A stretch of 64,000 bases of DNA. It comes from Haliotis asinina (lineage: Eukaryota; Mollusca; Gastropoda; Lepetellida; Haliotidae). The translations under genes and the position numbers were made by a program. The notes under the pieces were generated by a model, which saw only the letters and a program-made list of their open reading frames with translations, searched no databases and was not told where the DNA came from. Of this stretch, positions 51,101-59,689 are shown piece by piece; the first letter of the stretch is position 1, and every line of letters begins with the position of its first letter. The DNA lies in assembly GCF_037392515.1 (NCBI RefSeq), contig NC_090291.1:1328501-1392500 (forward strand), read 5' to 3'.

Positions 51101-54100
51101 CTAAGCGCAGATAGAATGCAGCAAATTACAATGTGATGTTTGAAAAAGCTATCCTGAAGAAACGTGTTATAACTGGGATTAGAATGTGACCAAGTCAGTG
51201 CAGTCCCTGAGATTCTGTTGAAGTTTGTTCCAGGCCGCTGGTGGTTCATAGGCAAAGGATCTCTTTCCACACTGCACTGTTCTTGTTTTAGGGACAACAC
51301 CCAGATATTTATCTTTCGAACTGAGTGAAGAAGAAGGTTTGTTCAGAAAAAGAAAAGGGCAGTTCCAGGAAGACAGCAGACGACAAGACAGATATATATA
51401 CAGTCAATAATTCCTGAAAGTTCGAGCACCTACGACCATCCCCATCACCGAAGAATGCTCTAGAACAGCAGTGTCTCCCGGAAGTAAACAATTAGACAAT
51501 GGAGGCAATTCTAAAGCACTGCCGGAAAGCCTGCTGCCAAAATACTAAAAGTGCTGAACATTTATGATACGAAATGTGACCAATAATAATTATCACAAAA
51601 AATACTAAACGTTGTGCCCCAATAATAATTATTGCTTAATTAATAATACAGTTTACAGAAAATACACGCTCGTAAGAAGAGAAATTGCTCCTTCTCAGTT
51701 TGGATTACAACCACCGTCAGGGTAAAGCCGATCTGCTGACCAGTAGTAGAGTGGAATCACAAGAATTAAGGGCTACCTCGGCCCCACTGGCATTCGTCTC
51801 TTTAGATGCAGCTATGAGAGCGGCTCAGTGGACAATCACCCAAAACAATTAGTCCATGTTCTGGACACAGGGTTTGGGACAGGTTTTGGACAGGTTTCAA
51901 AACCCCATGATAAACATACAAATGGGCATTTATCATATTTGTATCAAATGTATAGTATACCGGTTCTAACAGACATGAATTGGAAACTAATATGAAGAAA
52001 TGCAGGACAACGCATGGTAAATACGTTATGAAAAAACCCTGCCATATTTCTTCATGACAAATTTTACTTTCGCTGTGAGGCAGGTCAGATAAAATCCGCT
52101 GTATCAAGTGTAGACAGGAAGCCCTTCACCTGGATGAAGATGGTCATTCTGTTCACAGGACCAGTCACTTCCCACTGCTAACCGTCATTGTGTTATTTTA
52201 CATTAGCATATGTACACATGAAATGCAGATCATGCAGTGGATTTAATGAAACCACCCAAACCTTTGTCAGTAGAAGAACTGTGTCTTAAACAACAAATAC
52301 AGCATTATAATGGAATGGCTCAATCAATACGTCACATGGATACGTATTAGAAGGTGTCATGGACAATAACATAATTCGTTGGAATGCCTTTAGATATTAC
52401 TTTTGAACATATTTTGTTCTACAGCCCAACATACCTGTACATGAGTATCTGTTGGTAGGCAGCGTCCACTTCCCGGTGTCCAGACAGGTGATTTTTATTA
52501 TCTGGTCGCTGGAGAAGGCATTCGAACACTTGTACAGACGGATCGTACCCGCGATGTTGTCTCCAGGCAACGGCTCGGCACCGTAGAGCTGTGGCAGCTC
52601 ACCGCAGACTTCTGAAATGTGGTCGGCTTTTAGTTATTATGAGTTACAAAAGTTTAAAGCGCTGAGTGTATCTGAACTTGCATCTTAAACTTATGATGTG
52701 TAATTTCACCTCTTAAAAGTGAGTTAGAGTCCCCCTTTCCCCCTTTGTTTCCTATGTTTTTGGTTGGATGTTGTAAGCTATGACCGAGTCCCAGTAATTT
52801 CTAGATTCATATGTGCTGTCAACAGCTGTCTTCATTATCAAAACTTTGGTGGGTTAATATGTTAAATTAGTGACACCATATTTTATACTTGTGATACATT
52901 TGTTGCTGCTAATACTAAGTCCGTGCAGTAGTACCATTCACACAGCCGCTTTGATCTATGTGCTAAGAGAAACCAGTGCTACAGTGCTACAGTTTTCTGT
53001 CAGGTATTTCCTTGAATTTGTTTGATAGAATGTGGTGAAATAGGAACAAAATAATCTCTCATATATATGTACACATAGTATACGTTCACAGAAACGTTTA
53101 GGTGGGACTTAGTGTCTTTAAGCGTGATGATGGCAGCGTATTGTGTTAAAACAGGTATGTTACAGCTGAGCTCGCCGTCTGAAGTGGGGCCAATACATAT
53201 ATATTAAGAGAGGACAGGTGATCTGTTCACCGAAAAAGGGAGTCTACTATCAGACCAACGACCCACTCAGTAAGACAGAGACTCTTTTCATGAGACAGGT
53301 CCCTAGCATACTAAGAGATCTACTCGACATAAGAACAGTGACCCACTCACTAAGGCAGAAAACACTCGGCATTGTCCATTGGCAATCTTCTGTACAAACG
53401 CTGGTGATTTTGGCCCCGCTTCTGTAGCCGGGGACACAGCGGTAGTTCCGAGACAGCCCATTCTCATCCGCCATTACGGCGTTATCAACTTCCGGTGGGC
53501 TTCCACAGCAAACTGCATAAATCAAGCATACTTTCAGGATGACGTCATGTAGAACATGTCGGTGTGTAGAGCATGATCTTACCTGAAGAACTGCATTATG
53601 TCGTGTATGATGTTACACAGAGCATATTCTCGGTTATGTTGAGCACGACTTCATGTAGAGGGAAACAGGTCGTGCTGAGCAAGGCTTTATATTGGGAAAC
53701 TGTTGCTGACGACAATACCACCGCTACCAGTAGAGGCTGTTGTATTCCTTTCTGTTCCACCTCCGGTATGTAATGTTTCTGATAGATGAATCGATGTGGT
53801 GTCAGTTTTGCCGGAGTCGGGTGACTGAATGTCTTTTTTCGAGATCGGACTTATCAGTTTGGTTTTTATGGCAGATGTGGAAATCTCTGGAGGTGCAGCT
53901 TCACTCAAGCCTGGTGTTGGTGGTTGAATGCTGGTAGAAAGATCCTCCGCTGTTTCACTATTTGAGGAATCGTGTAAACTGTACCCAGTACATACAATAC
54001 TATGTATATACTGAAGGACATTTTGTGTTGGAGAGCAGCGAATCACGTGGCCTAGTTTATCTGAAAAGCAAAAAGGATTTATCAAAATGATGCCTGTCGA

Positions 54101-54105
54101 GTAAC

Positions 54106-54138
<33 letters not shown>

Positions 54139-57100
54139 TTTCCATTCAACCACTGCAATTTGTCAGGGAATACACCTTTGCTGTAAAAGCACACCTGACG
54201 TAGATTATGGTGCTGTTATGATTATAGCGACTGTGAAAGTACATATCCTCAACACCACTAGCATCCATGCTTGTCCTTGGAGGTGTCTAATGAGATAGGG
54301 TAGTGATGTTCGTTTCATTTGCAGAATACATGTCAATAAATCATTACTGCAATAGGGCGGTGGGGTAGCCTAGTGGTTAAAGCGTATGCTCGTCACGCCG
54401 AAGACCCGGGTTCGATTCCCCACATGGGTACAATGTGTGAGGCCCATTTTCTGGTGTCCCCCGCCGTGATATCGCTAGAATATTGCTAAAAGCGGCATAA
54501 AACCAAACTCACTCACTCACTCACTACTGCAATAATCCATTTCCATTATGTCAATCAGTAGACTGTCAAATTGCTAGAATACTGCCAGATGCGTTGTTTT
54601 GGAACAAAATAAACATATCCTATACATATCCTACACACTCACTTGTTTGTCATAGTATTTGTGCCGGTAACCGTTCATGTATATTTCGTTTAAGAAGAAA
54701 GAAAATAGGAGCGACAAACCCTTTCCACGTCCATAGAAAACTCTACAAACACTCTTTTCTAACCCGTACTGAGTACATTTCTGAATCTACCTATTCCTGC
54801 GTACATGTGCCAAATATGGTCGGGGACTTTCCTTTTAGTTTTACTTGTTGTTAAATAAAATCGGAAGCCTTCCCTTGTTCTATCTGTGCATGATCTATGC
54901 CATACTACCACAATTTTCTCCATCCTCCTGAAGCACTTTCGTCACTATTGTTGATTATTTAAAACAAACAACATAAACCCTAATAATGCCTTTACTGAAA
55001 AGGCCTCTGGTGCATAGGCCCTTTAGCTTTAATAGTTTTCGAATTACTTCTTCAGCGATTTCAAATCATTTATCAAAGTATTTGCGTATGTAGAAGACAG
55101 TGTTGGTGACGATGGCGGATTCGCGAGTGTTGTGGAGTAAGGATATGGAATTCTCTTTGTCAGGACTGCAATGTCTGAAAGGCAATATGATGCTCAGATT
55201 CGATCACAAGGGGTTGAGAAGTGTAGCTTTATCCAGTATCTGCCAGCCTAGCGAGATAAATGATGATAATGATGGCCTCCTTGTAGTCTTCTATCCTCTA
55301 ACCTACGTAGAGGTTTAAAATCCTTTGCCTTTGTGCAGGATCATCTTTAAAAACACCCAGAATGATTCCCGCCAACTGGATCCGTGAAGGTCCGGGGTAG
55401 AATAGGCCCTCAGCAACCCAAGCTTGCCATATAAGGCGACAATGCTTGTCGTAATAGGCGACTAACAGGATCGGGTGGTCAGGCTCACTGACTTGGTTGA
55501 CACATGTCATCGGTTCCCAAATGCGCAGATCGATTCTCATCTTGTTGATCACTAGGTTGTCTGGTCCAGACTCGATTATTTAAAGACTGACGCCAGATAG
55601 TGGAATATTGCTGACTGGGGTGTAAAACTAAATTCACGCACTCAATCCTGGCAAATGGATGCTATGCGGGCCGCATGACATGTAGCAGCCACCCGGAGTT
55701 GGTTGGGGGTTGTACGGAGTAATCCTCCAATGGATCGTGTTCAAAATAGCCTCCATATATAAGACCTATGGGAGAGGAGACGTTGGTAGGTGCCATGAGA
55801 ATGACCATAGGTATATCCGCATACAGTTTAATCCCTTAAGAAAAGACATGTCCTGTCCAATCTTGAAGTCAGAGGCCCAACGGAGTCACGCTATCCCTTA
55901 GACTCATCTCATTCAGGCCGGTGACGATGAAATACACGAGATCAATTTGGCAACCACAATGCATTAACTGGCTGTTTATGGAAGACATTTCTCTTCTCAG
56001 TGGTGTGATTTCCATAGCTAAATTGTCACTGTTTTGTAATGCCACGTTTTCTGCCATTTGCATGAGTGGAAACCAAACAGAGCAACTTTCTGCTTACTGA
56101 AATCTGTGTCTGAAAGATGATGACCACACTAACTGGACCTCATCCTCTGTTGTTAAGGATCCTAAAATAGACCATCAGAATGACGATATGTCTGAACAGC
56201 CAGTTGTAGTTGGTGGACCAAATAGCTCCAGTTGAAATTGTGGAACCGTCTCTTCCTCAGGGTTAGGACTAGGATCAGGACGTTATAGTGCCAAAGAGGA
56301 GGGCGCTATTGCTGCTGCTTTGTAGGAGGGTCAGTAGCATATTGGCTCTCGAGGAAGTGGACGTTTAGGATATGGAATGTCGCATTTCACGATGTGCCGA
56401 CGAAATACTGAAGCTGATACCTTTCTACATGTTATCCTAAAGCTGGCGATGAACAGTTGCAGGATCGTTTGACATTTCGCAAAGAAATGTGATAAGACTG
56501 TGTTTCTGGAGTTTTTTGAAAAAAAATTATCAATAACTAAAGTTATGGGTTTTCAAAATTGAAATTACTCGTCTTTTAAGTGTTTCTATCCAGTTTTCTA
56601 CTTTGCCTCTATGAGCTATATTTTTTGAGTCAAAAGCTGTATCCCACCAACTGTAATTGCCTTTGATTGAGCGAGATGTACCTACTTAAACGCAATATCA
56701 GCAATACTGCAATAGCATTTAAATTTGTTCAATCTGGTTTACTCAGTTTGTCAAATAGATTTGGTAGACTACAAAACCAAAAAGGTGCCTGTGTTTCATA
56801 AGCGCTAACAGACCAAGGGAGTGTTCCCTGTTCTTCATTTTAGCATACCATGCCCCAGGAATTGCCATCTGTAAATCCCCAAAAGAATCAAGACTTCAGT
56901 TTTAGAATGTATACTACAAACAAAAAGTATGGGAACGCCCTAAAATTTGATAGGCATAAACATAATTGTGATGAGGTGATGTATACAGTAATGGTGTGTG
57001 CTTAATGTGCACCCCAAACATTTTAAAAAGTCTGTCTTCCACATGCACTGTTGTGTTTGGGAAATTGAATGGAAAATGGTGCTGGTGCGTTTCAGCACCC

Positions 57101-57924
57101 TTGTTTTTCACTGTTTCATTTCACTCAGAGTCAACGAATATTGAATCAGTTGCTTTACTGCAAGTTCCATCATGTTTAAAGAGCCCATTAAGCCCACAGA
57201 AAGATACGTTTGCCCTAGAGTATCAATTACCTCACCACGACTGAGTTTATATATGACTATCAAATTTTAGTGTGTTCCCATAATTTTGTTCGTAGTATAT
57301 TTGGCTGTTAAGTAATGATTGGTGAAGTTTTAGCTATGGTCCTGGGCCTGTCAGGATGTCATATGTGCACTTAACACGAGCTCAAAACATCAATTAACAG
57401 TGGCGTTTTGATAAAAACTGTTTTGAGACAGCTATTCACAGAACTTCAACAATGCTTAAATTTTCAGCTAAAAATAATTTCTTTCTAAGGTATAGCATCA
57501 GAGACAGGTCCTCGGGCCTCTCAGAATCCTGGATGCAAGGTTTGCGTTCAGTAAAGCAGTGGTAAAGAGATTTATGTCAACATGTAGAGGTTTCTGTCAT
57601 GTAGTCTACTGACTTATGCTTGTGCGGAAAATATTACAATGAGCGTCAATATTGTATATTTTGTTAACCACGTATGGTCGACTACTAAGATGAAGAAAGA
57701 GAAAATGATATTTATTTTATCGTTTTCATTAACCTGAGACAGCTTCAATTCTCAGACCCCATACGGATCCTGAAGGATATATGATCTCCTCTGGGTGCAG
57801 AGATTCCCCTTCTGAAGCATGTTGTACCTGACAACTCTTGTGTACTGGGTTGTACAAAACCTCTGAGCAAGTCCTTCTCTCAAGACACACCTCAGTACAG
57901 AACATATGAGGTCTGTGAATGTGC
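35774..57924 (-). CDS. Secreted mosaic protein: PAN-like, Ser/Thr-rich, five Sushi/CCP modules, C-terminal beta-propeller-like domain
   Basis: Nine - strand exons (57734-57924, 53728-54060, 53351-53512, 52435-52611, 49868-50029, 49463-49639, 41103-41261, 37047-37422, 35774-36194) have GT/AG borders and join without a phase break. All internal modules are phase 1-1, typical of shuffled extracellular domains. Together they give about 719 residues. The N-terminal exon with start and signal peptide was not found and should lie above 57924. CCP modules bind other extracellular proteins or glycans; PAN segments also mediate such contacts. The C-terminal domain resembles secreted proteins of bacteria and animals with 'DWEDIA', 'YVGDIG' and 'GDISPDG' motifs. 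A role in haemolymph recognition or extracellular matrix is plausible but inferred. Introns are crowded with mobile elements. The model could instead be two genes; only transcripts would settle this. Confidence 0.7.
36481..36560 (+). repeat. Dispersed repeat, 5' fragment
   Basis: 'gggtgagttcggttttacgc' then 'caatattccaacaatatggc', truncated afterwards. It lies in an intron of the mosaic gene, antisense to it. Confidence 0.55.
36815..37000 (+). repeat. Dispersed repeat, degenerate + copy
   Basis: 'gacctggcaatcctgtaatc', 'cgacaagatgggttgctgaa' and 'tacccggatattcacgggtg' mark the middle and end of the family. Confidence 0.65.
37047..37422 (-). CDS. Mosaic gene exon: N-terminal half of propeller-like domain
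   Basis: Acceptor 'ataacacag|gtgaa', donor 'tttaa|gtaagt'. Encodes about 125 residues including 'GLATSRRHKGYLYTHNDYHA', 'NAVNNDWEDIAVGP', 'CIYVGDIGGHKRG' and 'IIYRVKEPE'. This order of motifs (HND, DWEDIA, YVGDIG, YRVxEP) is what I recall for a family of secreted predicted beta-propellers found in bacteria and animals. The enzymatic role, if any, is unknown to me. Confidence 0.85.
37500..37745 (+). repeat. Dispersed repeat, + copy
   Basis: 'tttagtttaacgctgcaatc', 'ttgcgacggtctgtaaataa', 'ggaccagacaatccagtgat' and 'agtcagcgagcctgacta'. Confidence 0.85.
37755..38375 (+). repeat. Duplicated intron block A (dispersed repeat plus SINE remnant)
   Basis: Starts 'ggttggttgtttcacatcgc', carries a dispersed-repeat body to about 38010, then unique sequence, then a SINE family 1 remnant to 38375. 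The same arrangement, with shared unique words such as 'tctucaagggcggtttcaac' (u = t), 'gttggttttac' and 'accgtggagg', recurs at 41285-41930. The two blocks are copies of each other, clearly diverged. Confidence 0.75.
38400..38600 (-). repeat. Dispersed repeat, degenerate - copy
   Basis: 'cttgtcgtatgaggcgacta', 'gtaatcggtggtcaagcctg' and 'ttgactgtgtggtccagact', with an internal 'gcgtgacgcagtagcgc' disturbance. Confidence 0.65.
38848..40858 (+). mobile_element. Non-LTR retrotransposon (LINE) reverse transcriptase relic, interrupted
   Basis: Frame 1 (to about 39165) has 'GFRPGYSTMDQMFVLQSVIQ' and 'FYCLFIDFSRAFDYVHHDVL', the start of a LINE reverse transcriptase including the first catalytic Asp block. 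After a frameshift with loss of about 50 codons, 39200-39718 has 'GCILSPKVFTLFINQLV' and the catalytic 'LLFADDVSMIV'. A 462-bp inverted-repeat element interrupts it at 39847-40308. The C-terminal part then resumes in other frames to about 40858, including 'CCQRLCEMC'. Stops and frameshifts make it dead. Clade not assigned. Confidence 0.85.
39847..40308. mobile_element. 462-bp non-autonomous DNA element with ~53-bp inverted ends and 9-bp target duplication
   Basis: Ends are CATCCTCGATATC... and ...GATATCGAGGATG. The inverted repeat continues inward for about 53 bp with a few differences ('cagggtatacgttccgat' shared). It is flanked directly by GGAACAATA on both sides (39838-39846 and 40309-40317), a 9-bp target duplication. 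The interior has no transposase. A 9-bp duplication with long terminal repeats suggests a Mutator-like family; that assignment is inference. Confidence 0.9.
41103..41261 (-). CDS. Mosaic gene exon: Sushi/CCP module 5
   Basis: 53-residue module, phase 1-1, acceptor 'cagttacag|gaaaa', donor 'catgtg|gtaggt'. Four cysteines in CCP order: CGLAP, YYKCKPGY, YAKCFW and GSC, with Trp before the last Cys. The closest relative in the window is the damaged copy at 45901-46056. Confidence 0.8.
41285..41930 (+). repeat. Duplicated intron block B (dispersed repeat plus SINE remnant)
   Basis: Counterpart of 37755-38375: 'ggttgtttcacaccgtactt', 'gcctgaccacccgatcccgt', 'caagggcggtttcaacttta', later 'gttggttttacagggtcttg', then a SINE family 1 piece with B box 'ggcttcaattccccacacgg'. 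It lies immediately upstream of a CCP exon, on the intron side. Confidence 0.75.
42026..42064. repeat. (GGTTAAT)n short tandem repeat
   Basis: Five heptamers in a row. Confidence 0.95.
42470..43070 (+). mobile_element. LINE fragment: end of ORF1-like frame and start of APE-type endonuclease
   Basis: An open frame 42470-42895 encodes a Lys/Ser-rich, gag-like segment (no zinc knuckle seen). It is followed after one stop by 'DLDLLFLTETWIKP' with 'LWNTQFVRKKAL' just before it. That matches the N-terminal endonuclease block of CR1/Jockey-type LINEs, where the E of 'TETW' is catalytic. A 'GEGVGDY' remnant follows, then a stop. The rest of the element is missing. Confidence 0.7.
43106..43376. repeat. 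34-bp tandem repeat, about eight copies
   Basis: Unit 'gaacagataaggatcgttat' plus 'ttgaactcaaagta'. Some units lack 'tg' before 'aactc', and the first copy is diverged. Confidence 0.95.
43380..45420. other. Intron of the mosaic gene, otherwise unannotated
   Basis: Contains a SINE/dispersed-repeat tail remnant at 44985-45040 ('tagctggaatattgcggcgt' then 'aaactcactcactcattcag'). Nothing else is recognised. Confidence 0.4.
45425..45720 (-). repeat. Dispersed repeat, - copy, split by a SINE
   Basis: Left part 45425-45505 ('aggatcggatggccaggctc', 'gctgactgtttgacaca') and right part 45614-45720 ('ttgacacatatcat', 'atcacttgattgtctgatcc', 'atagctgcaatattgctaaa') are contiguous in the family consensus. 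Confidence 0.8.
45506..45613 (+). repeat. SINE family 1 copy nested in a dispersed repeat
   Basis: 5'-truncated: starts at the B box region 'ccccgggtcgaattcccaca', tail 'tgccgtgatattgctggaat', end 'aaaccaaactcagtcagtg'. TTGACACA is present on both flanks, an 8-bp target duplication consistent with retroposition. Confidence 0.8.
45690..45862. repeat. ~54-bp tandem triplication of a dispersed-repeat end
   Basis: Unit 'ctgtcgtgacatagctgcaa' ... 'gttaacaaagtattgtta', three copies of 54-58 bp. The unit derives from the end of the adjoining dispersed repeat. Confidence 0.85.
45901..46056 (-). pseudogene. Damaged Sushi/CCP exon of the mosaic gene
   Basis: Reads CGPAPQVRNAVRERV, YYKCKPGY, YATCKKKKW, ESC and the same 'catgtg|gtaggt' donor and intron start as the exon at 41103-41261, so it is a duplicate. 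On its 5' side similarity stops at about 46056. The expected acceptor is replaced by 'ctcggcatccagggggttaa'; the only AG there would put the exon in phase 0, not phase 1. I therefore judge it skipped or dead. Confidence 0.65.
46057..47980. other. Unassigned AT-rich block, possibly an inserted element
   Basis: Begins exactly where similarity between the two CCP exons is lost ('aaccccctggatgccgag' in + direction). No open frame of note, no terminal repeat pair found. It may be one non-autonomous insertion or ordinary intron. Confidence 0.35.
47981..48093. mobile_element. 113-bp fold-back element
   Basis: 33-bp inverted ends (47981-48013 and 48061-48093) with three mismatches: 'ataggttatcacacgagtgt' against the reverse complement of 'actcgcgtgataacctat' and neighbours, around a 47-bp loop. 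Too small to encode anything. No clear target duplication. Confidence 0.8.
48113..48551 (+). CDS. Possible C-terminal two-exon fragment of an unrecognised gene
   Basis: Exon a 48113-48254 (acceptor 'gtatcag|', donor 'taag|gtatat') and exon b 48395-48551 (acceptor 'ttttcatttcag|', strong) join in phase. They leave an open frame of about 98 residues ending in TAA: 'DVKVLPFIPVEGFAQDVRIV', 'ATQNVPEIWIEGGLRSL', 'SGKTIDVRPTGGPFPITSVP', 'VELGTALYALG'. I do not recognise the family. Upstream exons were not found, and a fold-back element sits 19 bp before exon a. It lies on the opposite strand within an intron of the mosaic gene. It could be a relic. Confidence 0.4.
49086..49166. repeat. ~41-bp direct duplication
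   Basis: 'gtttcatatcgccggttcta' ... 'ttagaaaatctcagcc' occurs twice in tandem with a single change. Confidence 0.9.
49463..49639 (-). CDS. Mosaic gene exon: Sushi/CCP module 4
   Basis: 59-residue module, phase 1-1, acceptor 'tgtttcag|aa', donor 'tacag|gtatgt'. Cysteines: CGELPHL, YKCSNGF, TTCLDTGKW and YSC. About 90% identical in DNA to module 2 at 52435-52611. Confidence 0.85.
49675..49760. repeat. (ACC/ACT)n trinucleotide-rich tract
   Basis: Mixed 'accacc' and 'actact' runs in the intron between modules 3 and 4. Long frames on both strands here are low-complexity artefacts. Confidence 0.85.
49868..50029 (-). CDS. Mosaic gene exon: Sushi/CCP module 3
   Basis: 54 residues, phase 1-1, acceptor 'tccatag|tc', donor 'tgtta|gtgagt'. 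Cysteines: CKDPPDL, YKCKEGF, LNCLPTGTW and KTC, with the usual Trp. Confidence 0.85.
50640..50800 (-). repeat. Dispersed repeat, - copy
   Basis: 'taagaggtgactaattggat', 'cccaggcttgctgacatttg', 'gatgctcgtgctgttgatca' and 'ctggattgtctgg'. Confidence 0.8.
50801..52430. other. Intron of the mosaic gene, unannotated
   Basis: A GT/GGGTT-rich patch at 51010-51070 ('ggggttgggttgctgttggg'). No exon recognised. Confidence 0.4.
52435..52611 (-). CDS. Mosaic gene exon: Sushi/CCP module 2
   Basis: 59 residues, phase 1-1, same splice borders as module 4. Cysteines: CGELPQL, YKCSNAF, ITCLDTGKW and YSC. Similarity to module 4 starts at the donor side ('cccaacatacctg') and ends near the acceptor, so the duplication is close to exon-sized. 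Confidence 0.85.
53351..53512 (-). CDS. Mosaic gene exon: Sushi/CCP module 1
   Basis: 54 residues, phase 1-1, acceptor 'tttatgcag|tt', donor 'cctta|gtgagt'. Cysteines: CCGSPPEV, YRCVPGY, SVCTEDCQW and VFC. It carries two extra cysteines (adjacent to the first, and before the Trp), which may form a further disulfide. Confidence 0.82.
53728..54060 (-). CDS. Mosaic gene exon: Ser/Thr-rich linker
   Basis: 111 residues, phase 1-1, acceptor 'tgcttttcag|at', donor 'ctactg|gtagcg'. After 31 residues with two cysteines it is rich in Ser, Thr and Pro ('SIQPPTPGLSEAAPP', 'TERNTTASTG'), as in O-glycosylated stalks. If the donor is not used, the frame ends at a stop at 53687. Confidence 0.65.
54101..54139. 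repeat. (CAT)n microsatellite
   Basis: About eleven CAT units just upstream, in mosaic-gene terms, of the Ser/Thr-rich exon. Confidence 0.95.
54361..54530 (+). repeat. SINE family 1, full-length copy
   Basis: tRNA-like A box 'gtagcctagtggttaaagcg', B box 'gggttcgattccccacatgg', body 'tgtgaggcccattttctggt', 'gtcccccgccgtgatatcgc' and the 'aaactcactcactcactcac' tail. This is the reference copy for the other family 1 entries. It is not a functional tRNA: there is no cloverleaf 3' half. Confidence 0.92.
54535..55368. other. Intron of the mosaic gene, unannotated
   Basis: No exon or repeat recognised. Confidence 0.35.
55370..55650 (-). repeat. Dispersed repeat, full-length - copy
   Basis: 'ccgtgaaggtccggggtaga', 'ataggccctcagcaacccaa', 'gactaacaggatcgggtggt', 'gacacatgtcatcggttccc', 'ggtccagactcgattattta' and 'gtgtaaaactaaattcacgc'. 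Confidence 0.9.
55651..56905. other. Unassigned region with a possible decayed reading frame
   Basis: Around 56110-56520 the + strand gives stretches such as 'HTNWTSSSVVKDPK' and 'GSGRYSAKEEGA' broken by stops, suggestive of an old coding sequence. I cannot assign it. Confidence 0.3.
56910..57299. mobile_element. 390-bp MITE with ~43-bp inverted ends
   Basis: The left end 'tatactacaaacaaaaagta' plus 'tgggaacgccctaaaatttgatag' mirrors the right end, which starts 'ctatcaaattttagtgtgtt' and finishes 'ttgttcgtagtata', with few mismatches. TA repeats at both borders fit a Tc1/mariner-type target. No transposase inside. Confidence 0.88.
57734..57924 (-). CDS. Mosaic gene exon: PAN/apple-like segment
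   Basis: Acceptor 'gcttttcag|gcac', donor 'tctcag|gttaat' (weak). About 63 residues with 'CTEVCLERRTCSEVLYNP' and 'KSCQV', the Cys spacing of PAN/apple domains (CxxxC, C, then YN...C). It enters in phase 2 and leaves in phase 1, so a further upstream exon is required. If the donor is not used, a stop follows directly. Confidence 0.55.
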
Positions 57925-59685
57925 CTGAAAAGCAAAAGGATATTTGTCATTCAATGGAATCTCACTAAATGGACCTAATGGACGTGCAGCACGTCAAAAC
58001 GATATTTGTCATTTTTTCAAACATCACTGAATTGGACCCTCCACAGATGTATCTCCATGTCAAAACGACACAATTTCGATGTGATGTCCTTCTGATTTAG
58101 TTGTAGGGTGTTTTTAACGATATAGTTGCTTGTTCCAGAGGTTCGCTTTTCTACCATACAGCCCAGCATCTGGACAAACTACTATCACATCATCTCAAAT
58201 GTCTTACCTCGATACGACTAATGTCTCAATGGCAAAAGCAAGGGCAAAAACAAGATACCTCGTTAATACCAAGAGCATTTTCCCACCATTCTTTGGGTAA
58301 CATCTGCAAGTTCCCTGCGACGTTTTCAGTGTGTTACTAGTAGTTACTTAGCTATTGCCTCACATGTTTATACTGTTGCCTGGTAGTAGATTTGTGACCT
58401 TGGATAGGAACGCAGGTGTAGATATTAGAAGGCTCCACCTCATATCTGATGTAACGTCAGTCATAAATCATTCATGATGAGCTGATTTAAAATCTTTGAA
58501 AATGACATCATGATGTAGCATGTTATATGGAGATATATTAGTAGTATTCGTGAAGGTTACATGGAGGTCATATCCAAGTACACTGCTTGCTCACGGTTCT
58601 ACGCACACTACTATCCCTGATCATAGGACACCATATTTTTTCAACTCACTGAGGACTATACAGCCATGCTTGCTAAGCACTCAGATTGCCAGCACATCCT
58701 AACGGGTATCCATTTTACAGCTGAGAACCGAGAAATGTCGATTGTAGCATTCTGCCTGCATCTGAACCTTGGAGACTCATTGAGTTTGTTTACTAGGCAG
58801 GAATTACTGTCTTATGTCAGACCCAATCAAAACCAACTCACACATAATGGAAATGATTTCATAAAGCAATCACACATTTACAAGTCGACCTTGTGAGCAT
58901 TTTCATATTGTCTGTAATTTAAGCAACAATTCAAAATGCCACTGATATTCGTAACCATGGTAACCGTTGTTCATGATAAGTTGCTGAATGACAGGTGTAA
59001 ATTGAACAATCTTTGACAAAATAATACAAACAAAATGAGTATCGCTGACTTCAGATTTATTGCTATAGCACTTTACACGATTCGTTGCGGTATCGGTTAG
59101 GTATAGTATAATTTGCCATGTGTTCGCGAGTTTAATCTCGAGATTTATCATGTGTTCGAGTTAAATATCTAAAGAGAACGGAGTCCGAGTTTGAAAGCGA
59201 GTCGTTTTGGGTCGCTAGCATCAAGACAGAGTGAGTAGGAGATTGGAGAATAAAAAGTGAATTTGTTCTAGTTTATTCAAGATATCCTATACGTTCTTTC
59301 TCAGAATCGCAGAATCATGCATCCGGGGGCATGACTTATGACGCTCTTTTGCGGTGACGATCTTTTCCTAAAAAACAATAATCTATAGCTCCGATAACAC
59401 CTGATACCTAAACGCATTCAACACGGGTGGTCAAAGCTGGATAATTATAAGAATTAAAACAGTAGAAACTAGAAATAAAGCTCACCGAGGCGGGTGCTCC
59501 TTCCAGTGAAGCCATGTTTTGATGTGTGAGTTTCGGGACAAATCACGGAACGGAGCCGAGAAATCTCCGAAGATGGCCGATCTTGTTTCAAGTATTACCG
59601 ACATTGTTTCCGATAGGGGCGTTAATGCTGCAATTGTTTCGCGAGTGGGCTGCGTTTGTTTACTTAGGGGGGCCTGAGAGAGCAG
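57925..59685. other. Unannotated; should contain the first exon(s) of the mosaic gene
   Basis: No signal-peptide exon identified on the - strand. Nothing else recognised. Confidence 0.3.
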
Positions 59686-59689
59686 CTTG

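Noticed and set aside
53687..53727. Stop codon at the end of the Ser/Thr-rich frame taken as the end of a gene
   Set aside because: A phase-compatible donor at 53727 joins it to the next Sushi exon; kept as the alternative only.
54361..54530. tRNA gene, from good A and B boxes
   Set aside because: The 3' half has no acceptor stem or T-arm cloverleaf and the SINE body follows; the same applies to the B box at 8120-8150.
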